Shown here: positions 43,903 through 53,203 of the stretch, piece by piece
Numbering within the stretch: the stretch's first letter is position 1
Layout: each line of letters opens with the position of its first letter
NCBI RefSeq assembly: GCF_003002025.1
Contig: NZ_PVZB01000030.1
Span: 43,214 to 107,213, forward strand
Direction: 5' to 3'
Origin: Paraburkholderia sp. BL25I1N1
GTDB lineage: Bacteria > Pseudomonadota > Gammaproteobacteria > Burkholderiales > Burkholderiaceae
DNA length: 64,000 bases
Made by a program: the position numbers and the translations under genes
Notes under the pieces: generated by a model
What the model was told of the DNA's origin: nothing
The model's database searches: none
The model's input: only the letters and a program-made list of their open reading frames with translations

Positions 43903-44607
43903 CTAGCGCTTTTTCGACAACTCATAGCGCCGCTTGTTTTCCTCATTCGGTGGATAAAGTCCCGGCAGCGTCGCGCCGTTATTGACCTCGCCGATGATCC
44001 ATAGCTCAAGGTTCTCCTGCTCAGCCGCAGCATTGGCGATCTCCTCGACTATCGCTGCCGGAATCAACACCGCGCCGTCCTGATCAGCGACGATGACGTC
44101 GTTCGGGAACACGGCGACCCCGCCACATGCAACCGGTTGCTGCCAGTCAACGAAGGTCAGGCCAGCGACCGAAGGCGGAGCGGCAACGCCCGCGGCCCAC
44201 ACGGGCAGTTTCGTCGAGAGGACGCCTTCAATGTCCCGTACCGCACCATCCGTAACCATCGCAGCGACGCCTCTCTTCGCCATACGAGCGCAGAGGATGT
44301 CTCCCCATACACCGGCGTCCTTGATACCCATCGCGTCGACGACAGCCACGCAGTCAGCAGGCATCGCTTCGATGGCAGCCCGGGTCGACTTCGGCGACGA
44401 CCACGATTCCGGAGTCGCAAGGTCCTCGCGGGCCGGTACGAAGCGAGCAGTGAACGCTCTTCCGACGATGCGAGTGCCGGACGGCGAGATTGGTAGCGCA
44501 CCACGGATCCACACGTTGCGCAGCCCTTTCTTTAAAAGAACAGTGGTCAGGGTGGCGGTGGTAACACGAGCGAGAACTTCAAAAAGTTTTGTATCTTCGG
44601 CGGACAT
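43903..44607 (-). CDS. RraA family protein (possible HMG/CHA aldolase)
   Basis: A 234-residue protein of the RraA/4-hydroxy-4-methyl-2-oxoglutarate aldolase fold. VADQDGAVLIP and the active-site Arg-Asp pair in DGAVRDIEG are kept, so divalent-metal aldolase or oxaloacetate decarboxylase activity is possible. A second family member at 49026-49709 lacks the Arg. Between the SDR and the amidase genes, all on the minus strand. Confidence 0.85.
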   Translation of the reverse strand: MSAEDTKLFEVLARVTTATLTTVLLKKGLRNVWIRGALPISPSGTRIVGRAFTARFVPAREDLATPESWSSPKSTRAAIEAMPADCVAVVDAMGIKDAGVWGDILCARMAKRGVAAMVTDGAVRDIEGVLSTKLPVWAAGVAAPPSVAGLTFVDWQQPVACGGVAVFPNDVIVADQDGAVLIPAAIVEEIANAAAEQENLELWIIGEVNNGATLPGLYPPNEENKRRYELSKKR

Positions 44608-44644
44608 GGGTATGGCTCTCAGAAAATGCGTTTCTTTAACGAAC

Positions 44645-45430
44645 TTAAATACTGGCGATCAGGCCACCGTCGACGCGGATGGTCGAGCCCGTCACATACG
44701 AAGCCCTTTCGCTCGCCAGAAAGGTAACGACGTCCGCGTATTCCTCCGGCCGACCGTAGCGACCGGAAGCGATAGTTGACTCGCTTTCCTCCTGCACGTT
44801 CTTCACGTCCCGGCCTTCCCGTTTCGCTCGAGCGGCGTCGAGAAATTGAGTGCGCCCAGTCGCGATGCGGCCAGGAATGACCACGTTCGAGGTAATCCCC
44901 CACCGCGCGACTTCACGCGCGAGCGTCTTCGACCAACCTAGCAGTGAAACTCTCGTTGCGTTTGAAAGACCAAGGTTGGCGATGGGTGACACCACGCCCG
45001 AAGATGTGCTGGTAATAATTCTTCCCCAACCCCGGTCCCGCATTCCCGGCAAAAGAAGGTCGGTGATTCCAATGACCGAAATCACCATGGACTCAAAGGC
45101 ATTTCGCCACACATCGCAATCGTGTCCATGCGCCGGTCCAGGAGGCGGCCCGCCAGTGTTGTTCACGAGGATGTCAATTCCGCCAACGTCGGCCAACATT
45201 TTCGATATGCCCGCTTGCCACTCGTCTTGTTTCCCGAGATCCCATACGTATGTGCGGCTCCTGCCACCAACCTGGTGGACGGCCGCTTGGACAGCGTCTA
45301 TTGAAGAAACATCTCGGTCTGCGAGGCAAACTTCAACGCCTTCGCGAGCCAATGCGACCGCGATGGCGCTCCCAAGTCCACCGCCAGCGCTCATCACGAG
45401 CGCCCGTTTTCTATCTAGGTTCAATTCCAT
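44645..45430 (-). CDS. SDR family oxidoreductase with atypical active site
   Basis: A 261-residue short-chain dehydrogenase fold protein. The nucleotide motif reads SAGGGLGSAIA and the second motif VNNTGGPP. Where YxxxK is expected the sequence is LSNATRVSLLGW, so the Tyr and Lys are absent; this pattern belongs to a known SDR subgroup with Ser-Asn-x-x-Arg. It is therefore an oxidoreductase of unusual mechanism, or a non-oxidoreductive member. ATG 45430 follows GGAGA at 4 bp. First of three genes (SDR, RraA, amidase) read together. Confidence 0.85.
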   Translation of the reverse strand: MELNLDRKRALVMSAGGGLGSAIAVALAREGVEVCLADRDVSSIDAVQAAVHQVGGRSRTYVWDLGKQDEWQAGISKMLADVGGIDILVNNTGGPPPGPAHGHDCDVWRNAFESMVISVIGITDLLLPGMRDRGWGRIITSTSSGVVSPIANLGLSNATRVSLLGWSKTLAREVARWGITSNVVIPGRIATGRTQFLDAARAKREGRDVKNVQEESESTIASGRYGRPEEYADVVTFLASERASYVTGSTIRVDGGLIASI

Positions 45431-45516
45431 CAAATCTCCGTGGTTCCAATTCCGGCTACGATTTCAACCGCGTACGAGCCCGACCAGAGGTGCTCGATTG
45501 AGCTACGAGCCGAACT

Positions 45517-46674
45517 TTAAAATCGCTTCCTGATCCCGACGCCTGCAATGAATTGACGACTTGTCGTAGAGGGTTGTAATGCGATCTGTTGGGCCTGATG
45601 CAAGGATCCTCCAACAGCTTGCGCGCTCGTTAACGCATACAGATCGGTCGACTTAGAGAGGAAGTAATGTCCCACCAAGCCGATCTGTTGGATGTGCGCG
45701 TGCTCATTAACGCCTGCGGTAGTTTGGTCGCTGAAGATGTAGAACGCGCCGACCTGAATCGCGGGACCGAAGGAATAGCTTGCGCCGATCTGGTAGTTAT
45801 TGAACTTCGCAAGGATCGTTTTCCCGGGCGACGTGAACGTTACCCTGGAGTAAAGCAGAGCCGTTGTGAGACTTCCCCAGTTAGCGTATGCACCGGCTGC
45901 AAAGATGTCTTGCTTTTGCGCTGCCGCCACTGCTGCCCCCCAGAACACGTTGGTATACGTCGCCGTATTGGGATATGCGGTGTAGGTCGAGGGGTTTTGG
46001 ATGTGCTGATAAGCAACGCCTGCACCAAATACCGACCCCGCGTAAGCAGCGCCGGCACCCCAAGCGCTGTCCGTGGAAAAATTTCCGGCTTGACCGCCTA
46101 GCGTGTACTGGCCGCCAAAGCTGACTCCGTTGAAGTCGGGGGACTTGTACTTGATCGTGTTATTGAAATGCATATCGCCGCCCACGTCATCGACGTCGTT
46201 CACGTACAGCCCGGGGATTCCACCGGCGAAAATCTGATTGACAGAGAACCAATGCACCCAGTCAAGCATCGCGGAGTATTGACGGCCGACCGTCAAAGTA
46301 CCGTAAGGAGAAGACAGGCCGATATAGGTGCGCTTGGCGAACATCAAGCCGGCGCTGCTCAGTGCGCCGGTCCCAGGATTGAAGCCACCTTCAAGGTCAA
46401 AGATGATCTTCATCTTTCCGCCGATGTCCTCTGACCCCTGAAGGCCGTACTTGCTGGAGGTCTGCATCGTCGAGATAGCAGTACGCGCGCTTCCGGCGTA
46501 GTTATTCGTGTACAGAAGACCCGTATCGATAATTCCATATAGCGTCACACTGCTTTGTGCGTGCGCGACCGTATGACAGCCTAGAATGGCCAACGCGGCA
46601 CCGAGAATCCTATTCGCACTCCTGATTGATACATAACGATTTTCTTTGCACAAGGATGAAATGATCACGTTCAT
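45517..46674 (-). CDS. Gram-negative porin (Burkholderia type)
   Basis: A 385-residue outer-membrane beta-barrel trimer porin. A signal peptide is followed by the mature start AQSSVTLYGIIDTG, with the family loop/strand pieces SKYGLQGSEDIGGKMKIIF and TLTVGRQYSAMLDW, and a C-terminal phenylalanine (GIRKRF) as sorting signal. The N-terminal 15-18 residues before the signal core look too long, so the true start may be further in. Probably admits the substrate of the surrounding unit. Confidence 0.93.
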   Translation of the reverse strand: MNVIISSLCKENRYVSIRSANRILGAALAILGCHTVAHAQSSVTLYGIIDTGLLYTNNYAGSARTAISTMQTSSKYGLQGSEDIGGKMKIIFDLEGGFNPGTGALSSAGLMFAKRTYIGLSSPYGTLTVGRQYSAMLDWVHWFSVNQIFAGGIPGLYVNDVDDVGGDMHFNNTIKYKSPDFNGVSFGGQYTLGGQAGNFSTDSAWGAGAAYAGSVFGAGVAYQHIQNPSTYTAYPNTATYTNVFWGAAVAAAQKQDIFAAGAYANWGSLTTALLYSRVTFTSPGKTILAKFNNYQIGASYSFGPAIQVGAFYIFSDQTTAGVNEHAHIQQIGLVGHYFLSKSTDLYALTSAQAVGGSLHQAQQIALQPSTTSRQFIAGVGIRKRF

Positions 46675-46776
46675 TTTCGTTGGGAAGCGTTCTTCGCAAG
46701 TTAGGAGAATGGATCCTGTGACTAGGCTGCGAGCGACGATGAGGTCACACGCGAAGCCAGGATCAACTGAATTTCC

Positions 46777-48045
46777 TCAATGGCCGACGCTTACCTCCCC
46801 CTTTTCGCTGTCGAGCAACGCGCAGCCGGGTGAGGTTGAAGGAGCTTCCTTGCCCGGGCGATCAGGTCGCAGCCAGAGCGCTCCACCAATCAGAGCTGCT
46901 GTCACCGCAACGACGGTCACGGGCGTCCAGGACGTGTAATGCTTGTAGAGCATCTCGAACACTACCGGTCCAATGGCGAGACAGCCGTTCCCTGCAAACT
47001 GTGTAAATCCCGCTGCAATGCCTGTAGCGCCGGTAATCGTCTGTACACGAGCCCAAGCCAAGATTTGGCAAAGACCCAGTGCGAACATCGATCCGCTCAG
47101 AAGCGTCATCCCGACGAAAATGTTGTCCGTCAGTACGCCTGCTGCGAGAAAACCACCGGCTGCCAGTACCCCAACTGCGCGTCCGGGTGCTCCGTAGAGA
47201 CCAGCTCCCTTGCCTCGACGCTTCAGGTACTTGATGAGCGCCCCCCAGAAAAGCACAGACAGATACAATGCGCCCCAGAGGATTGAGAAAAGCGATCCTG
47301 CGGACACAGGTGTGACGTGGTACATCGAAGTCGCAAAGTGCGGGAAAGTAATCAGGAAGAAGCCGTGCTGGACGCACACCGTACCGTAGAACGTTGCAGC
47401 CTGAGCGATCTTCCAAATAATGTCTATCTGCCTCAGCTCGCGGAAGCTCAGCTTTTCGGTTACGGACACAACTTCGCGAGTCTTCCCGCGATAGAACACC
47501 AGCACGAGCAGCCCAAGCGCGACGCCGACCAGCCCATAAACCGTGAAGCAATACCGCCAACTGGAGTGCTCTACCATCCACGGTGTGAAAGCACCGCTGA
47601 CGATGACGCCGGTGTAGGCAGCAGCGAGCAGCAGCGCGTTCGCGTCTTCGCGCTCCGTTTCGGGAAAAAGAAGCTTAAGTGCAAGGATACATGCGACCCA
47701 GTCGGGGGCCTGCCCGATGCCGAGAAGGATCCGAGCGGCGAAAAATCCCGGCACATGGGTTTGCAGTGCCGTCATAGCCGTCGCAGCGGACCAAAGGAAA
47801 CATGCGCCCGCGAGAACCCATCGTACGCCTAGCTTCTGAGCGAGCCAGCCCGCAGGTACTTGCATACACGCGTAAACGGCGGTGGAGATGACCAAGATTT
47901 CCGACATGAGAACGAAATCAATGCTGAGTTCGTTCTGCACGTAGTGCGCTGTTACGCTCAGCGCGTTGCGGTCAAAGCCGTAAAGGAAATTTAGCGGCAT
48001 TAGCAACGCAAACAAAATAAACCATCGATTTTGAAGCAACTTCAT
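46777..48045 (-). CDS. MFS transporter, anion:cation symporter type
   Basis: A 422-residue inner-membrane carrier with about twelve helices. RNALSVTAHYVQNELSID after helix 1 and AGWLAQKLGVRWVLAGACF recall the ACS family for organic anions (tartrate, glucarate, phthalate). Reads in the same direction as porin and creatininase genes; with the porin it forms a two-membrane uptake route. Confidence 0.9.
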   Translation of the reverse strand: MKLLQNRWFILFALLMPLNFLYGFDRNALSVTAHYVQNELSIDFVLMSEILVISTAVYACMQVPAGWLAQKLGVRWVLAGACFLWSAATAMTALQTHVPGFFAARILLGIGQAPDWVACILALKLLFPETEREDANALLLAAAYTGVIVSGAFTPWMVEHSSWRYCFTVYGLVGVALGLLVLVFYRGKTREVVSVTEKLSFRELRQIDIIWKIAQAATFYGTVCVQHGFFLITFPHFATSMYHVTPVSAGSLFSILWGALYLSVLFWGALIKYLKRRGKGAGLYGAPGRAVGVLAAGGFLAAGVLTDNIFVGMTLLSGSMFALGLCQILAWARVQTITGATGIAAGFTQFAGNGCLAIGPVVFEMLYKHYTSWTPVTVVAVTAALIGGALWLRPDRPGKEAPSTSPGCALLDSEKGEVSVGH

Positions 48046-48134
48046 GATGATTAACGCCTAGCGGGGGTTGTCAATTGGCATCTCATTCCACTTAGCAATG
48101 CCCGATGTTTTGCGTGCGCAAGTGCTCGTCTGAT

Positions 48135-48962
48135 TCAGAGCTGCGCTTGCCCGGTCTTCGAGTCTGACCTCCTAGCGACGTGTTTCGCTACTTCCGCTCC
48201 GACAGAGACAAGCTTCTCGACTAAGGCCGCTCCAGTTTCCGCAGTACATAGTCGAGGGTCGCCTCCGAGAATGCCGTTCGGGACAGTGTCGTCCCCTTCG
48301 AGCGGGACCGTTATCGATCCCTCGCCGATTGCAAGCGTGTCAAAGCCTTTAATCGGCAGTCCCCAGATTGACTCCAGTGAACTCGGCGGCCCGATGAGAT
48401 CTTCGCGGATAAGTTCTGGGAAGAGATGCATAGTCACACTTGTAAGCGGGTTGCTGCCATGGCCAGACGAAAGTGCCGCTCGCTCCGCCCCTAGAATCTC
48501 GGGCAGTACCTGGTAGCCCGTCTTCCAGAGGTAGTAGCTGGGAATGAGGACTCTGCGCTCGTTCCATATCTTTTGCGTAGCCTCGTGGATTGCACTGCAA
48601 TTTCCTCCGTGGCCGTTCACGATCACAATACGAGTAAGTCCGTGGCGCAGAAGGCAGCTCAGCATGTCATCCACAAGTTTGCGCAGCGTCGACTGGGTGA
48701 GCGAGATGCATCCAGGCATGTAACCAAAGAAGTCATTGCCGCCGAATGGCACCACCGGCAACACGTAAGTCTCGGTACCCCCTTCGGTCGCACGTTGAGC
48801 AATGAGCTCAGCGACACGATCGGCCGACAGATAATCGCCAACGGGTGCATGGGGGCCTTGATCCTCGAAACTCCCCATAGGAAGAAGCAGGACAGGCTTT
48901 CGTTGAGCCGCCGCTTTAATTTCAGTAGCCGTTAATTCCGAAAGTCTATAAGTCTTGGGCAC
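48135..48962 (-). CDS. Creatininase family amidohydrolase
   Basis: A 275-residue metal-dependent amidohydrolase of the creatininase fold. Probable metal ligands lie in MGSFEDQGPHAPVGDYLSAD (Glu, His, Asp) and in NGHGGN. Family members open cyclic amides (creatinine, formamidopyrimidine, 3-dehydro-scyllo-inosose). GTG 48962 with GGAG at 8-bp spacing is preferred over ATG 49007. 18 bp or more after the second RraA gene and probably cotranscribed. Confidence 0.87.
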   Translation of the reverse strand: MPKTYRLSELTATEIKAAAQRKPVLLLPMGSFEDQGPHAPVGDYLSADRVAELIAQRATEGGTETYVLPVVPFGGNDFFGYMPGCISLTQSTLRKLVDDMLSCLLRHGLTRIVIVNGHGGNCSAIHEATQKIWNERRVLIPSYYLWKTGYQVLPEILGAERAALSSGHGSNPLTSVTMHLFPELIREDLIGPPSSLESIWGLPIKGFDTLAIGEGSITVPLEGDDTVPNGILGGDPRLCTAETGAALVEKLVSVGAEVAKHVARRSDSKTGQAQL

Positions 48963-49025
48963 CTTCAGGTCTCCTGGAGAGCAAGCAATGCTCGCGCAAA
49001 CATTCATGCTGTTATTTACCTTGCT

Positions 49026-49709
49026 TCAGAAGCCCAGTTGCTGTGCCCGCGCAATGGCTTCGGACGCGCCGCTTACATCGCCCAGGATGGACCTGCCCTC
49101 CCGCAGCGACCGCTCCACGACCGCTCCCGTCTCTTGAAGCTCCAAGGCGCGCCGTGCCTCTTTCTCCGCTTCGTCGGGCGGCAGAATCAGAACACCACTA
49201 TCGTCGGCAAGCACAACATCTCCGGGATTCACGACGACGCCACCAATAGAGACCGGGACGTTCATCCGGCCGCCGAGGTCATACATGCGTGTTGTGATCG
49301 ACGCGATACCTCGGGCCCAGACTGGGAAGCCGGATTCCTCCAGCTGTGCGAGGTCGGTGCAAGGACCATCAACAATTCCGGCCACTGCGCCAGAAGCTTG
49401 GATCCCAGCCGTGACACCGCCGCCCCAGCAGGCGAAGCGGTCGTCTCCGAGCCGATCTACTAAAAGCACGTCGCCCGGACGAAGCATGCCCGCAGCATGA
49501 TGCAAAAGTGCCGAGTCAGGACCATAAATACCAAGTGTCACAGCGGTTCCGACAATATGCTTGCTTCGCAGCATTGGTCTAATGCCGCGATTGCAAAATC
49601 CCCAGAATCGAAAATGACCCACCGTTGCCGTTTCAACCTTTTGAAGCAGCTCACAGACCTCCTTACTGGCCTGATTAGGCATTTCATTGATAACGTATTT
49701 CGTGGTCAT
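49026..49709 (-). CDS. RraA family protein, second copy, lacking the active-site Arg
   Basis: A 227-residue RraA-fold protein. VLADDSGVLILPPDEAEKEA and CWGGGVTAGIQASG are kept, but the place of the Arg-Asp pair reads DGPCTDLAQL, so the substrate-binding Arg is Thr. Loss of that Arg argues against standard HMG/CHA aldolase chemistry. First gene of the creatininase-MFS-porin direction, about 600 bp from the divergent LysR gene. Confidence 0.83.
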   Translation of the reverse strand: MTTKYVINEMPNQASKEVCELLQKVETATVGHFRFWGFCNRGIRPMLRSKHIVGTAVTLGIYGPDSALLHHAAGMLRPGDVLLVDRLGDDRFACWGGGVTAGIQASGAVAGIVDGPCTDLAQLEESGFPVWARGIASITTRMYDLGGRMNVPVSIGGVVVNPGDVVLADDSGVLILPPDEAEKEARRALELQETGAVVERSLREGRSILGDVSGASEAIARAQQLGF

Positions 49710-50315
49710 ATCATTTCCAAAAGTTGAAGTCTAATTATCTCGCGGGGTGTTTTATTCCCCAGCCAAATTGGTAGGTTGCTGAAACTACTTTTTAATGTTC
49801 CGACCGGGTGGTTCATCGATCCATCTTCTCAATGCATCGCTTTATGACAATAATATTTCTCGACAAAACAATGGTGTCCAATCATTTAATGATATCTATT
49901 TCTATAAACTTCTCTTATGAGTGCTGGATCGGCTTCGCCGCCAGCGCCGGCGTCGGCGCCGCGCCTGACCGTGCGATACGCCACGCGGCGCGTGATTCGT
50001 TATGCGAACGCCTTCGCCCTGTATCTTCCGGGCGTCGAAGTTATGCTGCGCGCCGCGCTGTAGGACACGGATACCGGCAAGCGGCAGATGCGGTTCGACT
50101 ACCCTCGAACAGCTCTGCACGTTCTTAGGCTAGCAAATTCGGGGTTTGCACCGGTTACGCCGGTGCGTCATTCCCGTTACGCTGGCGGGCTAACGGATTT
50201 TTGGCACGCTAGGATATTGAGACTCGGCGACGGCTTTGCGGTCTCTAGGGAGCGGCATGTGGCGTCTGGGCCATCTATTCGTGCGACGGGTTCGCGAGTC
50301 AGCACAGGAATTTTA
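49710..50315. promoter_or_regulatory. Divergent control region between RraA and LysR genes
   Basis: About 600 bp. It contains a perfect AT-rich palindrome ATCATT-T-AATGAT at 49881-49893, a candidate LysR site. A 48-codon ATG frame at 49917 (MSAGSASPPAPASAPRL) is G/C-rich with no ribosome site and is not called. The LysR frame is open upstream, but that part is not LysR-like. Confidence 0.45.
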
Positions 50316-51251
50316 GTGAACACGACTTTTCTTGAGACGTTGGTCTGGCTTACCAGGCTCAAAAGCTTCAGTCGCACCGCGGAAAAGCTGAACACGAGTC
50401 AGCCGTCGGTCTCCAATCGAATCAATAAGTTGGAGGAGCTGCTGGACATCCGGCTCTACGACCGTGGCGCTCGCCAATTTGAGCTGACCCCTGCGGGGCG
50501 CAGGATTCTCCGGCACGCTGAAGCGATCGTGTCGCTCTCTTCAGAACTGCGCGAGCTCGCGGCGAGCGATGAATCTGAGGATATTCACATCAGGATTGGG
50601 GTTATTGAGGTGGCGACGATGTCTTGGTTGCCGAGCTACATCGAAGCAATAGCGAAATCGTTTCCAAAAGCTTCCTTCCAATTTGGAACGGGTACTTCCA
50701 AGGATCTGCTTGGGCAGTTAAAGCGGGACGAAGTTGACTTGATTTTTGTGTCCGGGCCTCTCAATGAGCCAAATATCGGCACATCAGAAGTCTGTAGAAT
50801 GAGGATGTCATGGTTCGCGAATCCAACTATATTTGATTGCGATCGGAGCTTCGATATAAGCGAACTCGCGGACTTGCCCGTAATACTTTCTCGACCTGAA
50901 AGCTCAGGTTATACATCTATAGTCGACTACTTTCGATCGTGCGGAATTTCTCACGTCCCTCAAAGGCATAATAGAATAACTTTAGATTGCGTCTATTCAG
51001 TGAGCACGGCTCGAGAACTTGCTGTGTCGGGTTTGGGCATTATAGCCCTCCCAACCTTTTTGATGGAGAAAGACGTCAAATCTGGGGCAGTAGCCGTACT
51101 GCAAGTGAAGCAAACTCTCCCGCCCTTCGAGCTTGTGGTCGCTTATAAGAAACCCATGATCAAATCAGCTATTGGTCATCTCATCGAGATCGCTAACGAC
51201 TGCGTGGCGCAATACTCGTCAGCACGCGAATCAAAAGATATGTGGCGCTAG
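50316..51251 (+). CDS. LysR family transcriptional regulator
   Basis: A 311-residue regulator with an N-terminal winged HTH (TFLETLVWLTRLKSFSRTAE, then LNTSQPSVSNRINKLEELL) and a periplasmic-binding-type effector domain. GTG 50316 with AGGA upstream gives the normal N-terminus; the frame continues 76 codons upstream without family resemblance. It is divergent from the RraA-creatininase-MFS-porin genes and probably activates them in answer to a pathway compound. Confidence 0.9.
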   Translation: MNTTFLETLVWLTRLKSFSRTAEKLNTSQPSVSNRINKLEELLDIRLYDRGARQFELTPAGRRILRHAEAIVSLSSELRELAASDESEDIHIRIGVIEVATMSWLPSYIEAIAKSFPKASFQFGTGTSKDLLGQLKRDEVDLIFVSGPLNEPNIGTSEVCRMRMSWFANPTIFDCDRSFDISELADLPVILSRPESSGYTSIVDYFRSCGISHVPQRHNRITLDCVYSVSTARELAVSGLGIIALPTFLMEKDVKSGAVAVLQVKQTLPPFELVVAYKKPMIKSAIGHLIEIANDCVAQYSSARESKDMWR

Positions 51252-51833
51252 CTCAGTTGGCTCACTACCAGCAGCCTGCGTGCTCGATGAGGCGCCGGAT
51301 CATGGGCGTCTGTTTCCAGCGTCATCGATCTGGCCGCTTTGCGAGCGCGGTCGCGGCGACCGTCGTGCGGGCATCCATGCGATGAGCAAGTGGTTTTGGC
51401 GGAAACATGGTGATAACTAGATTGCGCTCGCGCGAGGAGTTCGTCCATTAACGCGCCGCATCTATCGATCCAAGGGCCCGAAGCAGGCGAAGCGGAGCAA
51501 GTCGTGCTCAATGTCGGACGCACTGCCGAACTTGCTTTCGGCCCCCGCAGCCTGATGCGCGGGAGCAGCGATGGGGTTGATGCTGATGAAAGGAACCGTG
51601 TTCGCCATCGCAGTGCGGATGTACTTCTATCTGCGCACACTTGTTGTCGCGTGGCTCATGGCCGCAGCCGCAACATGACCTGCGATTCGGTGTGTCCGCG
51701 CGCGCCTTGCGTCGCTACAGTCTCAATGGCGTTCGATGCCTCGGATTCAACGTTTCTCCCCCTGGCATCATGACCCGTGTGAGGGTATTTCTCAAAGTCG
51801 TTCAATTTTTTCTGCAATTACGCCGCAGCCAAT
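51252..51833. other. Stretch without an intact gene upstream of the sulfatase remnant
   Basis: About 580 bp of broken frames on both strands. It may hold the decayed N-terminal part of the sulfatase, but no segment, including the CxPSR active site, could be recognised. Confidence 0.35.
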
Positions 51834-52569
51834 GAAAAATCGACGGAGTTCATTCAACGGAATGCTGGCGCGGCGAAGCCGTTTTTTTCTATACCTTCCT
51901 CTGGTCCATCTTCCATTTCCCGACCTTACCGCGTAAGGACTTCGATGGTTTGACCGGAATGGGTGAGTTTGCCGACTCGCTTGCAGAGATGGACTTCCAG
52001 GTTGGCCAGATTGTCGATGAGATTGATGCGCTAGGTCTCGCAGAAGACACCCCTTACCTTTTGCAGCGACAACGGCGCCGAGTTTCGCGCGCCTTATCGC
52101 GGCACGGCCGGTCCATGGACGGGTACCTACCGCACGGCGATGGAAGGTAGTTTGCGAGTGCCTTTCATTGCCCGGTGGCCGAGAAAAATCCCGCTGGATG
52201 TCAACAACCAGACCGTGCACGTGGTCGATTTCCTGCCAACGATTGCTGAAGTCATCGGTGGCAAGCTTCCAGACGATCGGCCAATCGATGGCGTCACGCA
52301 GATCGATTTCCTCACAGGCAGGAAGACAACGTCCGACCGCGAGGGCTTCCTTTTCTAGATCAAGGACGAACTACGCGCGATAAGTGGCGCGACTGGAAGC
52401 TGCATTTCGTCTGGGAACCGTACGTCAATGCAGATGGGAACAAACTGGAATCGCCGTTTTGTTTCACCTCGTTCAGCACCCCAAAGAAGAAACCGACATT
52501 CTGGTGCGGAACACATGGGTGCTTGGACCGGTGCTGAAGATGGTCAAGCAATTCAAAGGAAAGTGTTAA
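51834..52569 (+). pseudogene. Arylsulfatase remnant, C-terminal part, several frameshifts
   Basis: Pieces in different frames read in order as an arylsulfatase: EKSTEFIQRNAGAAKPFF, then FFLYLPLVHLPFP, then KDFDGLTGMGEFADSLAEMD, then TFCSDNGAEFRAPYRGTAGP running into MEGSLRVPFIARWP and DRPIDGVTQIDF, then KWRDWKLHFVWEPYV, and last HPKEETDILVRNTWVLGPVL. At least four frame changes (near 51880, 51925, 52050 and 52460) and an in-frame TAG at 52356-52358 break it. The metal-binding SDNG is still legible. The N-terminal half with the formylglycine site is missing. A dead gene, recent enough that its protein is readable. Confidence 0.85.
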
Positions 52570-52767
52570 AGCATATCCGAACACAGCACCTTGGGGAGGC
52601 TGACTGACACCTCCGCAGTCAAGCCTCGATTAATCCAAATTTCTTATCGGACTTTCCATGTTTTCCGACATTCCACCTCATGCCGGTGATCCCATTCTCG
52701 GTCTGCTCAAAACGTTTCGCACGAACCCACGCCCGGACAAATAAACACCGAAACACGCCTGCCAAAA

Positions 52768-53172
52768 CTAGCAACATGGATCGTTAAAGGCGAGCTCGAC
52801 TACTGTTGCAAGCATCATGGCAGTCGCGTTGGCGGGAGGCGGCTCGACCTTTGAGGGGCGGTAGATCGCATCGCCCGCGGCAATGCGCTGTCCGCTCAAG
52901 GCGCACAGACCCGATCGTTTTGCGGTAGCAAGGCGCCAAACCTGTTCGCCGTACTTGCAACCGCGGGGGTCGCTCCACGATACGGTGGCCGTTCGTGGAC
53001 TGGGTCGATCGAGCAACGTGATCGCGACGTCGCCATTCCTTGCCGGCAGACGGCTCGATCCGTGCGAATCGACTATCTGCCTGACTTGAGCCGTCAATTG
53101 GCGCGCGCACCCCGCATCGAGTTGGCCGACAGTGCGCTGCCATGCAGTGTCAGCCGACAGGTATTGATCCAT
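52768..53172 (-). CDS. DUF3331 domain-containing protein
   Basis: A 134-residue protein of a small family common in Burkholderiaceae. The conserved part is TVSWSDPRGCKYGEQVWRL followed by SGLCALSGQRIAAGDAIYRP, a Cys-x-x-Ser-Gly pattern suggesting a metal or structural knuckle. The C-terminal tail is low in complexity. No known function. Stands alone, 31 bp from the end of the flavoprotein gene. Confidence 0.8.
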   Translation of the reverse strand: MDQYLSADTAWQRTVGQLDAGCARQLTAQVRQIVDSHGSSRLPARNGDVAITLLDRPSPRTATVSWSDPRGCKYGEQVWRLATAKRSGLCALSGQRIAAGDAIYRPSKVEPPPANATAMMLATVVELAFNDPCC

Positions 53173-53203
53173 GGCAGTACTCCCGTCAGAAGCGAGGTGG
53201 CGT

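Noticed and set aside
48349..49463. Several open frames opposite the creatininase and RraA genes
   Set aside because: Antisense shadows without start signals.
51243..51275. Possible tRNA start (GCTAGCTCAGTTGG)
   Set aside because: Only the D-arm-like part matches; no acceptor stem, anticodon arm or T-arm sequence follows at the needed distance, and it overlaps the LysR stop.
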